NCBI RefSeq assembly: GCF_026210795.1
Contig: NC_089444.1
Span: forward strand, 4,020,501-4,084,500
Source: Rhizophagus irregularis
Lineage: Eukaryota; Glomeromycota; Glomeromycetes; Glomerales; Glomeraceae
DNA length: 64,000 nt
Direction of reading: 5' to 3'
Below are positions 30,336 through 42,210 of the stretch, in pieces. The translations under genes were made by a program, and so were the position numbers. The notes below the pieces were generated by a model. The model searched no databases. It had not been told where the DNA came from and worked only from the letters and a program-made list of their open reading frames with translations. Each line of letters starts with the position of its first letter. Within the stretch, counting starts at the first letter, position 1.

Positions 30336-30896
30336 ATGGGAAAACCATCATTACATTCTAGGAAAACGGCCTGGCGTAGACAAAAAAAACGACAATATAA
30401 AAAATTTAAACAAAAAGAAATTGAAATATCTGATCTCCAGATACAGCTCCAGGATTTCCAAAAAGCTGTTGAGACAGCCGGTGAACAAGTGATTTCCAAG
30501 CTAGACAAAACTGAGCGTGAAAACGCAAATCTATTGAAGTGGATCGATATTTTTTCAAATCAAATCTCAAGTCAGGAAGAAGAGATATATAAGCTTGAAT
30601 TAAAGAGTTATTTAGCACAATCATCATCGTCTCTGTCATCTCCACCACAGCCACCATCATCATCATCATCATCACAATTGTCACCGACATCTTTTAAAAG
30701 CATGGATGAGTACTTTAAACATAATCAAGTTAGTAATTTTTTAGGTATTGTGCAATTTTTAATGATTTTTATTTTTATAATTAATGAATTGTTCTCATTT
30801 TTTAGTAAAAGAAATCTAGTAGTTCATTATTTTTTTTTACTATTCTCATTTTTTTTAAATAAAAGAAATTTTTGTAATATTGAAATAAATACATAA
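30336..30896 (+). CDS. Basic coiled-coil protein with Ser/Pro-rich tail
   Basis: 186 aa as an uninterrupted frame. A basic N-terminus (RKTAWRRQKKRQYKKFKQK) leads into a coiled coil to about residue 92 (heptads with L/I at regular spacing), then a Ser/Pro/Gln-rich stretch and SMDEYFKHNQ. This order recalls bZIP-like proteins, but the basic region does not match the bZIP consensus closely. After about residue 132 the reading becomes Phe/Ile-rich from T-rich DNA. That may be an intron (GTTAGT at about 30728) or untranslated sequence rather than a real membrane segment. Confidence 0.5.
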   Translation: MGKPSLHSRKTAWRRQKKRQYKKFKQKEIEISDLQIQLQDFQKAVETAGEQVISKLDKTERENANLLKWIDIFSNQISSQEEEIYKLELKSYLAQSSSSLSSPPQPPSSSSSSQLSPTSFKSMDEYFKHNQVSNFLGIVQFLMIFIFIINELFSFFSKRNLVVHYFFLLFSFFLNKRNFCNIEINT

Positions 30897-30899
30897 AAT

Positions 30900-31575
30900 A
30901 ATCAAATTCGTATTAATAATATATCGTGTAAAATATGTTTTATTTGCCAGTAAATAATAAAAAAAAATATTTGTAAAGGTTTAACTGGGAAATTTTCGCC
31001 TATCAGGAGGATATGGGGAAATTTTCGCCCGCTAGAACTCTACGATAATAATCGCCATAAGGTATACATAGTAATCGAACCAGAGACCCACTGCGATGCG
31101 GATTTCCTATCTCAAACTACTCTACCACATGCGATTATCTGTTTAAGGGATATTTATTGATTACTCTTTATTACTAAATTACTGGATTATTGATTGTGCT
31201 ATTCCCTAATAAGGTTTGTACGATCACTGTAAGACCTGTTATGTATGTATATATACATGTTAATTGTTACTGCGTTAAGAGATTGTTAATTTTTTTTTTT
31301 ATCAAAAATTAAATGAGAAAACGATTACAGTTATGATAATTGATGATTATAAGGTCAAGGTTACGATAAAAAAATAATTTTTAGAGAATGACATAAATAA
31401 CAGATTAATAGTTATATTTTAGCGTCAAATTGTGTTAGTGAAGTTATTACGACATTAACTTATTAACTTGTGAAGTCACATTCTATAAACTTTTAAAACA
31501 ATATGATATATTGTAATCTTTATTATAATAAAGGAATAAAAAACATATCAATGTTATCACGGTCTTTTATGTGAT
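30900..31575. other. Intergenic DNA with a tRNA-like segment
   Basis: Apart from the tRNA-like sequence at 31055-31140, only AT-rich DNA was seen. A short repeat, GGGGAAATTTTCGCC, occurs around 30990-31030. Confidence 0.35.
31055..31140 (-). ncRNA. tRNA-like sequence with A and B boxes (SINE head or tRNA relic)
   Basis: On the minus strand TGTGGTAGAGTAGTTTGAG fits an A box and GGTCTCTGGTTCGATTACT a B box, 30-40 nt apart as in tRNA genes. The acceptor ends do not pair well, so it is more likely a tRNA-derived SINE head or decayed tRNA gene than a working tRNA. Confidence 0.4.
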
Positions 31576-31586
31576 ATGTACTGTAT

Positions 31587-33174
31587 TTATGAAAAAAGAT
31601 GGAGTTTTAAAGAGCTAGCAATGTTTCTTCCGCTACGGGAAGGAATTTCTAGATCTTCTGTAATAACATCTAACTCCTTAACCTTTTCTTTGATATTTGC
31701 GCTTTCAGTTTCAACCCAGACTATTTTGAAGCATTTTCTGGAGAATTCTATTAATTTATCTAGTGAAGTTTCCGATAATTTTGTAAAATCGATGGCTGAA
31801 ACGTATCGGCTTAAGATTCTCTTTAAAACCACCTCACGTGATATGAAGTTGTTTACTTCCTCGTCGGTAGGATCTGAACTTTCCGTATATTCACTTTAAT
31901 AGAAAAAAATTTTAAATCATTAAATCATTGTAGTAAAAACAACATAACGATATGAACGTATCGATCACCTTTCTACAATTTGTCGAAATTCTTTTACTAA
32001 TGTTGAAAGTACATTTTTCAATTGATATCGATAGTCGGAAAATGATTTATGATATCATTCGTTAATTGACTTCGCCATGCTTTGATAAGCATCATGCCCA
32101 AAAATTTTTTGTGTTATTTTATCAAACGCATGATCGGGCGGATTTCTAGTTCGCAAAAAAAGACATTTCATTTCTTCGTCAATAAGACGATAATTATCCT
32201 AAATAGTAATAATATCAATAATACATAATACATCAGTAATTCTGCTGTGTAATAACGATTGTTCTTAATTGGTAAGAATGTAACAACCAAAATAAGAAAT
32301 GGACTTTACGTTGTCAGATGATGACGAAGTCGAGGTGGTTAGTGGCAAATTTGTTGATGGCTGCTTCGTCGAGGCATCAAGCATTTTGTTTGCCAAATGT
32401 AGCACACTTGGATGTAAGACCAACCAATTGCAAATTTGCAATTGATTGGTCATTGCGCCAAACTGAACCGGAATTTCTTCTTCACTCTCTAGAAGTAATA
32501 TTAAATGAGAATAAAATTATATTCATTAATTATGTTCAGATTTTATGTTTTACCGCTTTCATCATTTTCATTTTCTTCTTGTTCTTTATCTTGCTCTCTC
32601 CTATCCCTCTCTCTTCTCTCTTTCTCTCTTCTTTCTTTTTCTCTTCTTTCTTTTTCTCTTCTTTCTTTTTCTCTTCTTTCTTTTTCTCTTCTTCTCTTTA
32701 TCTCTCCTCTCCATCTCTTTCTTCTCATTTTCTCTTCTTTCTTTTTCAATATTTCTTTCTTCTTGCTCTGGAAGCATATCTTCATTATAACGAAGTAAAT
32801 TTATTTTTAAATAAATTCGCAGAAATATCATTTCAATTGAATAATAAAACAATTATTATAAGGTATTTACCCAAAATAATTCTTTCAATATCATCATCTT
32901 GTCTATTATTACCTTCTCCAATATCTACATCTTGTCCATGTAAATTATCTTGTTCATGTTCACTTCCTTCCTCTCTCCTTTCATCTCTTTCCTTATTATA
33001 ATCACGTGAAGAGTTGGCAACATATGTACGAATAGTTTTTGTAGTCTTTGCAGCTTTTGTTGCCTTGTCTTTTAGGTATCATTATAATAGTATTAGGCGC
33101 AATTACTATATAAAATTTCAAATCAAAAATATAATTTTATTACCTTTTCCTGTTACTCCTCTGCGTTTAGTCAT
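31587..33174 (-). pseudogene. Multi-exon lineage-specific gene (copy C), probably broken
   Basis: Six exons can be followed by GT-AG sites: 33174-33144, 33068-32871, 32779-32554, 32488-32310, 32198-31969 and 31893-31587. The product would start MTKRRGVTGK, then KATKAAKTTKTIRTYVANSS, an acidic Gln-rich part and an ERREK-repeat exon. SEEEIPVQFGAMTNQLQICN and a Ser-rich part follow, then KCLFLRTRNPPDHAFDKIT and IEFSRKCFKIVWVETESAN. The repeat exon is out of phase by one nucleotide, consistent with slippage in its AGAAAGAAGAGAA microsatellite. A TGA interrupts SINE-stop-YHKSFSDYR, probably once a Trp. It shares LFLRTRN and general layout with copy B and may be a distant relative. No known domain. 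Confidence 0.5.
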
Positions 33175-33660
33175 GATAAACAAACAAGATGGTACTTATT
33201 GGTATTGTGCTAGTAGCAACGTAAAGAAATAGGTGATTCCTGACGAAACGAATACAGCATTATCTTTATTTATTTATAGAGATTTCTCCTAATATTAAGA
33301 AAAAATTACATCGTGACCGCAGCACATAAAAGGAAATTGGGTTAGCATTCTCGAAAAAAACGTTCATGGTTACATTAAATCTTGGATAGTTGATCGGAAG
33401 AATTTGTTAATGGTTACATTGATTCTTTATGAAGAAAATTTTGGGAAAATTTGATGTCTTAACGGTTACATGTAAAGAAATTATATATGAGTATCGTAAC
33501 CGTAGGACATAAACGGAAATTTGGCCAACAAAATTTTCAAATTATTGGAATAATTGATCGGGAAAATCCTTAATGGGTATATTAGCTCTTTGTCCGCAGA
33601 ACATTAATGGTAATTTCGAGCAATATTAATGGTTACAAGTAAAGAAGCTATATATGAATA

Positions 33661-33919
33661 TCGTGATCGCAGGACATAAACGGATTTTCGGGATAATTGA
33701 TCAGGAGAAAAAATTTGTTAATGGTTACATAATCAGGGTTGAAGAATTATACTGTACGTACTATATTATGCTGTCCTAATACTTAAATAGAGTACATTTT
33801 TTATATGTTTAATATATTATATATTTATTTTAATAATTAGGATTGATAATAAATTATTAACTATTCTTTTAATCTTAATAGAAAAAATATTATATTAAAT
33901 ATTTAACAGTGCAATATTA
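33661..33919 (+). repeat. 259-bp direct repeat, apparently identical to 34373-34631
   Basis: The two segments line up without indels at an offset of 712 bp, including the AT-rich stretch around TAATATATTATATATTTAT. Such identity in AT-rich DNA implies a recent duplication or gene conversion within the array. Confidence 0.85.
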
Positions 33920-35204
33920 ATGGGCAATGGAAAAATTGCGGTTACATGTAAGGTGATCGCAGGACATAAAAGGAAATTTAGATTCAGATTTGGGGATAAT
34001 AAAAATTATTAATGGTTACACATTGATTTTTTATCTGCAGCGCATTGATAGAATTCAGGGGTAATCTGAAAAATTTGACAGAAATATCGTGATCGCAGGA
34101 CATAAACAGAAATTTAGATCAAAAAATTGATCGGAAAAATATTTGTCAACAGTTCTGTTGATTCTTTATCTGCAAAAGATCTTTATCTGCAGCACATTGG
34201 TGGAATCTAGGGTAATGATCTGAAAAATTTGACATGAATATCGTAGTCGCAATAAATAAATAGAACTTTAGGTCAATAATTGATCGGAAAAAATTATTAA
34301 TGGTTACATTGATTTTTTATCTGCAGCGCATTGATAGAATTCGGGGGTAATCTGAAAAATTTGACAGAAATATCGTGATCGCAGGACATAAACGGATTTT
34401 CGGGATAATTGATCAGGAGAAAAAATTTGTTAATGGTTACATAATCAGGGTTGAAGAATTATACTGTACGTACTATATTATGCTGTCCTAATACTTAAAT
34501 AGAGTACATTTTTTATATGTTTAATATATTATATATTTATTTTAATAATTAGGATTGATAATAAATTATTAACTATTCTTTTAATCTTAATAGAAAAAAT
34601 ATTATATTAAATATTTAACAGTGCAATATTAGTGCAATGTATACAGTAAATTGATGAATTTTGGGCAATGGAAAAATTGCGGTTACATGTAAGGTGATCG
34701 CAGGACATGAACAGAAATTTAGATCAAAAAACTGATCGGAAAAAAATTTTGTCAACAGTTCTGTTGATTCTTTATCTGCAAAAGATCTTTATCTGCAGCA
34801 CATTGGTGGAATCTAGGTAATGATCTGAAAAATTTGGCATGAATATCGTGGTCGCAATAAATAAATAGAAATTTAGATCAATAATTGATCGGAAAAAATT
34901 GTTAATGATTACATTGATTTTTATTTGCAGCGCATTGACAGAATTTGTTACATTAATTCTCTATCTCGGAATTATTTTAAAAAAAAACTTTTACAAGTTG
35001 TTGACCCAAATTTCCTTTTATGTAGTGCAGTCATGATATCACAGTCGTAATATTATAAAAAAAATTACTTTGTACTTTTTTCCCAAAGAATTCAATTGAT
35101 ATTTTTTTAAAGTTTGACTGTCCATATCTTATCAGTTACATATAAAAATACCACATCTCAGATCAGAGTTTTTAGATTTCTAATAAAAAAAAGTTAGAAA
35201 GAAA

Positions 35205-35472
35205 ATGTCCTCTCCCAAACCTAGTAGAGAAGAAACAGGTATAAAAAAAAAATACCTCATATTAATTCATTAAATAACGTATGATAATATTCATATAATT
35301 TCTTTCATATATAGATAATACGATATTGATCTCGCTAGACGATCTAATAAAAGAACAAACCCGATTGAACGATCTTCGCCAAACCAACATTAAAAAGAAA
35401 CGGCAACGTCCGTCTCGTAACAACCGAACGAAGACCATGGGAGACTGGGCTCAGATGGTGAAAAAAGTATGA
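35205..35472 (+). CDS. 63-aa two-exon protein with UAP56-binding-like motif
   Basis: Exon 1 is 35205-35238 and exon 2 is 35315-35472, joined GT-AG in phase (ACAG|GTATAA, ATATAG|AT). The product reads MSSPKPSREETDNTILISLD..., with SLDDLIKEQ matching the UAP56/Sub2-binding motif (SLDDIIK) of mRNA-export adaptors such as ALYREF and UIF. A basic, Arg/Asn-rich segment (NIKKKRQRPSRNNRTK) follows and the end is MGDWAQMVKKV. No RRM is present. The match is a short motif, so function is inference; a small mRNA-export adaptor fits both the motif and the basic RNA-binding-like part. It is embedded in the inverted repeat array. Confidence 0.55.
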
Positions 35473-36844
35473 TCATTTGATTCTTTAATATTTTGTGATA
35501 ATTTGAAATATTTAACACTTTAAAATTATTTGTTAGAATTGATATTGCCATTATATGAAGTTATATCTCATTACAATACCGCACAATATTACTATATTCA
35601 CCTTCTTTTCAATTTATTTCAATAAAAAAATAAATCTTATGTAATTTTATAATTGTATATATCCGTAAAGCTCACCACTAGTGATTTTATCATAATAATT
35701 GATCGTAATAATTTAAAATCATAAAAATCAAAATTTCATATAAACCGGAACATGAATTGCTAACAATTTTTTTCTGATCATTTGTCTTGTCTAAATGTGC
35801 TGCGATCACGATATTCTTAAAATGTAATGTCAATTTTTCAGAAAAGCTTTGTTAACCCAATTTCCGTTATGTCCAGCAGCCTATATAAATTTCTTTACAT
35901 GTAATCGTCAAAACATCAATCAAGAGCTTTGTTAACCCAAATTTCTATAGTTACGATGTTGTTCATTATATAATTCATTAACAGTTAATGTAACTAACTA
36001 TTAACGAATTTTTTTTCCGATCAATTATCCCAAAATTTGATGATCTAAATTTCCGCTTATATCTTGCGGTCACAATATTCATATAAATTCCTTTATATAT
36101 AACCGTTAAAGAAGTCAACTCATCAGATCATTGCCTCAAAATTTCGTCAATGCATTGTAAGTAAAGAACCAATGTAGCCATTAAGAAAATTTCCCGATCA
36201 ATTCAAATTTCCGTTTATGTCCCGCGGTCACAATATTCATACAAAATTTCTTTGCACGTCAATTTTAGATCATTTTACCAAAATGTACTGTGGACAAAGA
36301 ACTAACGAATGTAACCATTGACATTTTTTTCTGATTGATTTTCCCAAAATTTAAGAAATTAGTAATCTAAATTTCCGTTTATGTTCTGCAGTCACGCACG
36401 ATATTCATACAAAATTTCTTTGCATGTAACTGTTGTTAACACGTCAATTTTAGATCATTTTCCCCAAGATTTCCATTAATGTACTGTGATCCAAGAACTA
36501 ATGTAACCATTGACATTTTTTTTTCTCGAAATTTCATGAAATTCGTAATATAAATTTCCGTTTATGTCCTGCGGTCACGATTTCATACAAAATTTCTTTA
36601 CATGTAACCAGATCATTGCCCAAAATTTCCGTTAATGCACCACGGACAAGGAACTAATGTAACCGTTAAGAAATTTGTTAACCCAAAATTTCCGTTTATG
36701 TGCTGCGGTCACGATACTATGATATCCAATTGAAAATATTATAAAAGCAGTTAATGAATTAAATACACAAACGCGCATGGACATTTTTTAAATTTATGAT
36801 TTTATTTCATTTTATTATTCCTTATTATAATTATTGTCATAGCC

Positions 36845-39800
36845 ATGTTACGAAATAAACCTCGAAAAGTGAATATTGCTGCAATACCTTTTCGTATCCG
36901 TAATAATTTTAGAAGGTTGCCCAACAGATTTTTATTATCGGATAATGATGACAATGAAAAAATGGTACAAAAAGATTTTGAAGATGATAATATTAGTGGC
37001 GAAGAGTATAATGAATATGGCGACGGAGATGATGATTTAGAACAACGAAGTGATGATGATCATATAGAACAGCGAAGCGATAATGGTGATGATTTAGAAC
37101 AACGAAGCAATGATGATCATTTAGAACAACGAAGCGATAATGATCATTTAGAACAATGAAACGATAATGATGATGATTTAGAACAACGAAGCAATAATGA
37201 AGAAGGTGATACCAACATGATTTCAACATCATCAGAGAATGAAACAGAAAGCGATTATATAATGTCCTTAGAAAGTGATGAAGATTATGAAACAATGTCA
37301 TCAGATAATAAAGAAAGACATGATTCTGATATCTCAGAAGAAAAGCTATTCGTTGATGAAGCATTGGCTAAAGATAAGTTACCATCTTTTGATGGTGATT
37401 TTGCTCCATATTTTCAAAATTTAACTACTGCTGCCTTATTTTGTTGGATTTATAAACATAATATTTCAACAAATGCATATGAAGATCTTGTTGACATTAT
37501 CATGAGACCAGAATTTAATAGAGATCATATTGTAAAGAATATTTGGAGATTTCGATCATGGAGGGAGCGTCTTCCTCTTCCCTCAATATCAGCAAAATCT
37601 ATCTCAATTTCATCAAAAAAAACACCATCAACTTTAAAGGATTCAAAGATGGCATATCAACTTTCAATAAGTGATATCATTTGGAATGTTCTTAACAACC
37701 CATCACTATTAAAGGAAATGTATTTTGGTGCTGGTGTCGATTCAAAAACAAAATCCGAGTACTGGCATGGTACCTTATGGGCAGAGTCACCTCTTTTCGG
37801 TCAAGAACAATTAATGATATCAGGGGGTAATTATTTATTAAATGCAAGCTGATGGTAGAGAGGCGAAGCAATAAAGTACAAGAGACTAACACTTTTTTCA
37901 TATGTATATAATAGAGATATACCAATGCGGCGATTTTGTTTACTATTACGATAATGAGCGAAAACTTGGCAGATTGAGAGCGATATTATTAAATGAAGAG
38001 AACCAACAGTATCGGCTGAGAATCCAAAAAGTTCTAGATTATAGTGACTTGCCTGGAAATTTTAAGGGAGAATTAAGACAAAATCGCTCTCTTTCCGGAG
38101 AAGTTTGGTTACAAGATGAACCATTCTTGACAATAACAACATCACAAATTTCCGAAAAGGTTGCTGCAGATACACTACGAATTACCGAAATACTTTATAA
38201 ACATCATACACACTGGCGCATTCGTGATGCAACGTTCTCTTATCAACATCCTTCAGAATATATTTCCATAAGGCAGCCACCATCTCCAACAATTCCGGTT
38301 TATAAGCTGTTTTTGGACATATACTACGATGATTTTGGAACATTTAGGAATGTTTATCATTCGTTAGGAGGTGTTTATGTGCAGTTTGGAAATATGCCTG
38401 CCCGTCAAAGAAAGTTGCTCAAAAATCACTTTGTTCTCGGGTTTGTTCCTTTCGGTGGTAATTTCAATGAATTCATGTTGCCATTCATTTCTGAAATGAA
38501 AGAATTCGAACAAGGAAAATTAATGGAAGTGAATGGCCAAGATGCTTGGGTGATAGCCGGTTTAGGTGTCGTAACTGCTGATTTACCACAAGGGAATGAC
38601 ATGTGTGGTGTATTACGACATAATGCCAATAAAGGTTGCCGCACTTGTACAGCCTCTCGAGAATCACTTACCAACTTCTCTCAGGATGTACCAGCAACAT
38701 CAAGATATCATCACATCACTGACGATCAATTTAAAGAGATATTTGATGAACCTGCTACCACAAGGCAAAGACGACTTTGTACTGAGTTCGGACTAAGAAC
38801 AAGGCCTAGCATTTTGGATAGGCTGCTAAGAGAAAGGCATCTACAGACACCTCAAGATGTATATCATGCAACTGCTGGGAAGATTGGACGACTTCTTAAA
38901 TTAACGTATGATCTTAGAATTTAATTAACTTTAGCTAGATATGTAACGAACAAAATCTTTTAATAAAGCTTTTTGATTTCCACAGGTGCGAATTATTTTC
39001 ACAAAAAGGAGAGGACGAGTTTATCAAAGCCTGGAAGAACTTAGAGAAACCAAAAAAATGGTCTCGTTTGCCAAATCCAATTAGCCACAATGCTAGTTTC
39101 ATGATGTCTGACTATCTTAGGCTCGCTATGATAATGCCTTTTATACTTAATAGTTTTTTAGAATCATCAAGCTTAAAGGAAAATAAATCCAGAAGCATTC
39201 TGCGACGAATTCAAGAATCACGCATTAACATGGCGAAAAATGTAATAATTGCTTGTTGGGTATATGTAGCAAAAACAATGAGGATAGTTTTTGAAAGCAA
39301 GTTTACATTAGATTCGTATGACGAATTACAAAAATGCCTTGAAGAAGAAATGAAAATTCTTCCAAAGGTACAATTATTCATAATTCTTATATAATTTTTT
39401 ATTTTTTATTTATCAATATATAAAATATTATTTAATAATGTGGCTTTAGGTTTTCCCTGAATTTGCTAACTTACCAAACCTGCATATCAATATCCACTTG
39501 CTGGTGCATGCAAGGACTTATGGTACTCTTATAAACACTCAAGTTGGTATCAAAGAGATGGTGCATCGGATCTTTAAAGCAATGGTACCACGAACAAATT
39601 GCAAGAATGTCGAGCTAGACTTGTTAAAGCGGTATACTACGCTCTTTGCAATTCGTCATTTAGTAGATGGAGGCGCAGATCAAAGATTATCACAACCTTG
39701 TAGAGGTTTCGCTACTATGTCCTCAAATTTTAGAAATTTATTGACTAATTGGTATATTACTGAAGACAAGGTATCAAATGAACAAGAACCGGAAGGAAAT

Positions 39801-40414
39801 GAAGAAGGTTTGTATTACAATTTTATAATAATAATATTTCCGCAATTATTAACGTATTTTTATTTTATATAGCGATTTCATCTCCAGTGGATTTTATTAC
39901 AAATATTATCTTAAAGAGGAGCTTATCCCGTCAGGATCGCGAAAATATCATGAAAAATTTGCCAAATTTCAAATCTGAGCTGCTTCTTTCATTTATGGAC
40001 ATTGGACAAAAGTCAGCTCTTATATATTCTCAAATGAGCTGGTATGAATTGGCGACATACACTATGGAAGAAAGCGATGGCGTATTTTCCAAAGTACATC
40101 TTCATATTGGTGACGTCGTAACAATACACGAGGAAGACAGTGGTGAATGTTATGCGATTATAAAAGGGATCTTCAAATACAAAGGCAATGATGATAAATA
40201 TTATGCCTTTATTACTATTGATTGGTTTGACAATATTAACAGAATTCACAACGTATTGAAATGTCCTCTTTTTCGCATTCAGACAAGCCAAGACATTCGC
40301 TGGAGAAGAATCTTCCCGATATCAATAATTGACCACGTACAGAAAGTTCACTTTGTCTATGATACGAAAATTGATTTGTGGATAAAAAATAATTATTATT
40401 TTACGGCTATATAG
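36845..40414 (+). pseudogene. Plavaka/Tnp2-like (CACTA superfamily) transposase, multi-exon
   Basis: Open pieces at 36845-37159, 37217-37852, 37902-38924, ~38985-39370, ~39450-39805 and 39872-40414 follow one another with GT-AG introns (for example at 39368 and 39806). The N-terminus is basic then acidic with LEQRSDND repeats. The centre carries VYHSLGGVYVQFGNMP, GFVPFGGNFNEF, TADLPQGND and NANKGCRTC, the pattern of Plavaka/Tnp2 transposases. The C-terminus has a BAH-like domain (HIGDVVTIHEEDSGECYA ... YYAFITIDWF). A TGA in the LEQR repeat (CGA to TGA) near 37157 and a frame break near 37850-37900 indicate early decay. Terminal repeats were not identified. Confidence 0.65.
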
Positions 40415-41045
40415 CTTTATTATGCAGTACAATGATTCTTTTCGGTATATTTATTTATGATAACGTGATTTATTAAATAAATAAAGATAACAATATCGTT
40501 ACGATATCGTTTGATATCGTATTCATGAATTTATTAGGCACGTGACTTTGCAATTTTTATCCAATCAAATCATTGTTTGTTAGACATGTTAAACATTCGC
40601 ACGATTATGTTTACGTCTACATCTCTCTATTCAATTTTTTTTAATACCGAAAAACATTTTGACAGTTTTTGTTATTAACAGTATAATTTATTCAAAAAAA
40701 TATATTCATATTAACAATTACAGTCAGACCACTGTATATGCGCGTCTATTTTTATTCCGGCGTACGACAGGTACATATTCTGCTCTCGCTGGGTTATGTT
40801 AAACTATCTTTGACATTTATATAACGCGTCAAAAATAATTACGCGTTCAGTTTTAATAGTTTTTACCTTTTTATAATAATTTTTTTTTCATATCAATACC
40901 CAAAGAAAAAGAATAAAGGGAAAGAAGAAGAAAAAAGAAAAAAACCATTGTGAAAAAACGAAAAAGAGAAAACAAAGGAACGAAAAGAAAGAGAGATTAT
41001 CCTGAAATTTTTTCACAAAAGGTACTACTGTACTTGGGGGATCAT
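40415..41045. other. AT-rich DNA 3' of the transposase
   Basis: Contains GATATCGT-rich sequence (40480-40530) and CAGTCAGACCACTGTATATG at 40721, which resembles a pogo-type end but has no partner in view. A purine-rich tract runs 40905-41000. No gene. Confidence 0.35.
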
Positions 41046-41049
41046 TCGA

Positions 41050-41290
41050 GGGTTTTTTTTTGGCCGCTGATGAAATGCACCATTTTTAAGACCTCTATAT
41101 GGTAGGCCGTATCATGGAGGCAGGGTATGCACATAGCGAAAGCGCCGTGCTCCTATGTAATACTTGGGATCTTGTGGTATCAGAAGGTAGTGGTGATGTA
41201 TCATTGGTCATAGGCAGTTGGGTGCTAATGGCTGACGACCTAAGGGACACTCTAATGAGGTAGGCCCCGCCGGATGAGCTCAACCCACTT
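41050..41290. other. G+C-rich island of unknown nature
   Basis: About 240 bp of balanced, unique-looking sequence (GTAGGCCCCGCCGGATGAGC near its right end) in very AT-rich surroundings. The minus-strand frame 41283-41095 has no protein-like features. It could be a SINE, the 3' end of a LINE, or a structured RNA; the sequence alone does not decide. Confidence 0.4.
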
Positions 41291-41689
41291 ATTGCATTTT
41301 TTGATTCTTAAGGTTGAAAATCTTGGTCAAGTGTTCTGAGACCAATTTTTATTTTAAAAAAAAATTTCGTTTGATTTCTATAAATGCAGTACTTTAATTT
41401 ATGCATCTTTTTTAGGATTAACAACCAGCATTTGCAATGACTTTAATAAATCTTAAGAACTATCATTTAATTAGGTTGGTTTGTATCTTCAACTCCTGTA
41501 TTTTCTCATGGACAACTATATGTTGCATGTTCAAGAATAACATCAAGAAAAAATTTAAATAATTAAATTTTTACTTTATTTCAAGTTTAGGTTTTAACCA
41601 TTAACTGCTAATGTAGTTAACAGGTGAATCCTAGTAGTATTTAATATTTGTGACGAAATCCGATAATGTTGTGCGTAACTACTCCATTA

Positions 41690-42210
41690 TGTTATAACGA
41701 TATCGTCACGTTGGTTTATGTTAACCATCCGGGGAGAGAGAGATGTGTCTAATTTACCAGGTACGATCATATCTTTAATTTCGCAGAAACTTGCACCATA
41801 ATCCGTGTACTTATTAATTTAACAATTGTCACAAAGTTTCGATACAATATTAGTGTCATAACAGTTAACCATCTGGAGAGAGAGAGATGTCTAATTTACC
41901 AGGTACTTATCTTTAATTTTGCAGAAACTTGCGTTGTATGTAATACAGACTCTTGTCAATTCAGTATTTGGTATAATATTAGTGTCTTATGTTAACCGTC
42001 GGAGAGAGAAGTAATTTACCAGGTGCGTCGTAATCAGGAAACTTACATCAATTCAACATTTATAATATTATTGTCATACCGATATTGTCGCATTGTTTTA
42101 TGTTACTAGAGAGGGATGCGCCTACATAATTTACCAAGTACGATTAAACTTCGCAATACTTATCAATTCAACAATTGTGAATCAATAATGACGGAACGTG
42201 ACTACTTCAA
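41690..42210 (+). repeat. Degenerate tandem repeats (GTTAACC...GAGAGAGA...TTTACCAGGTA)
   Basis: Four diverged units of about 110-145 bp (anchors at about 41719, 41864, 41993 and 42102), each with GTTAACC, a GAGAGAGA tract, TAATTTACCAGGTA and a CAGAAACTT or similar segment. It is non-coding. Confidence 0.7.

Larger units (their letters stand above)
33309..36725. repeat. Large array of ~150-bp repeats, direct left arm and inverted right arm
   Basis: About nine units with core GATCGCAGGACATAAACGGA run in plus orientation from 33309 to about 34960. About seven run in minus orientation from about 35000 to 36725 (core TTTCCGTTTATGTCCTGCGG). The outermost copies match best (CGTGACCGCAGCACATAAA at both ends, followed by AAATT-GGGTTA). 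Units also share TTAATGGTTACATTGATT and CTGCAGCGCATTGATAGAAT. The symmetry suggests one 3.4-kb transposon with long repetitive inverted ends; no clear target duplication was found. A two-exon gene lies inside. Confidence 0.75.

Noticed and set aside
32505-32798. Plus-strand Phe/Ser/Leu-rich ORFs that look like membrane proteins
   Set aside because: Antisense of the purine-rich microsatellite exon of copy C.
37692-38674. Minus-strand ORFs within the transposase
   Set aside because: Antisense shadows of well-supported plus-strand transposase motifs.
41060-41160. Hammerhead ribozyme suggested by CTGATGA and a later GAAA
   Set aside because: The segment between the two motifs is far too long and does not form a stem II.
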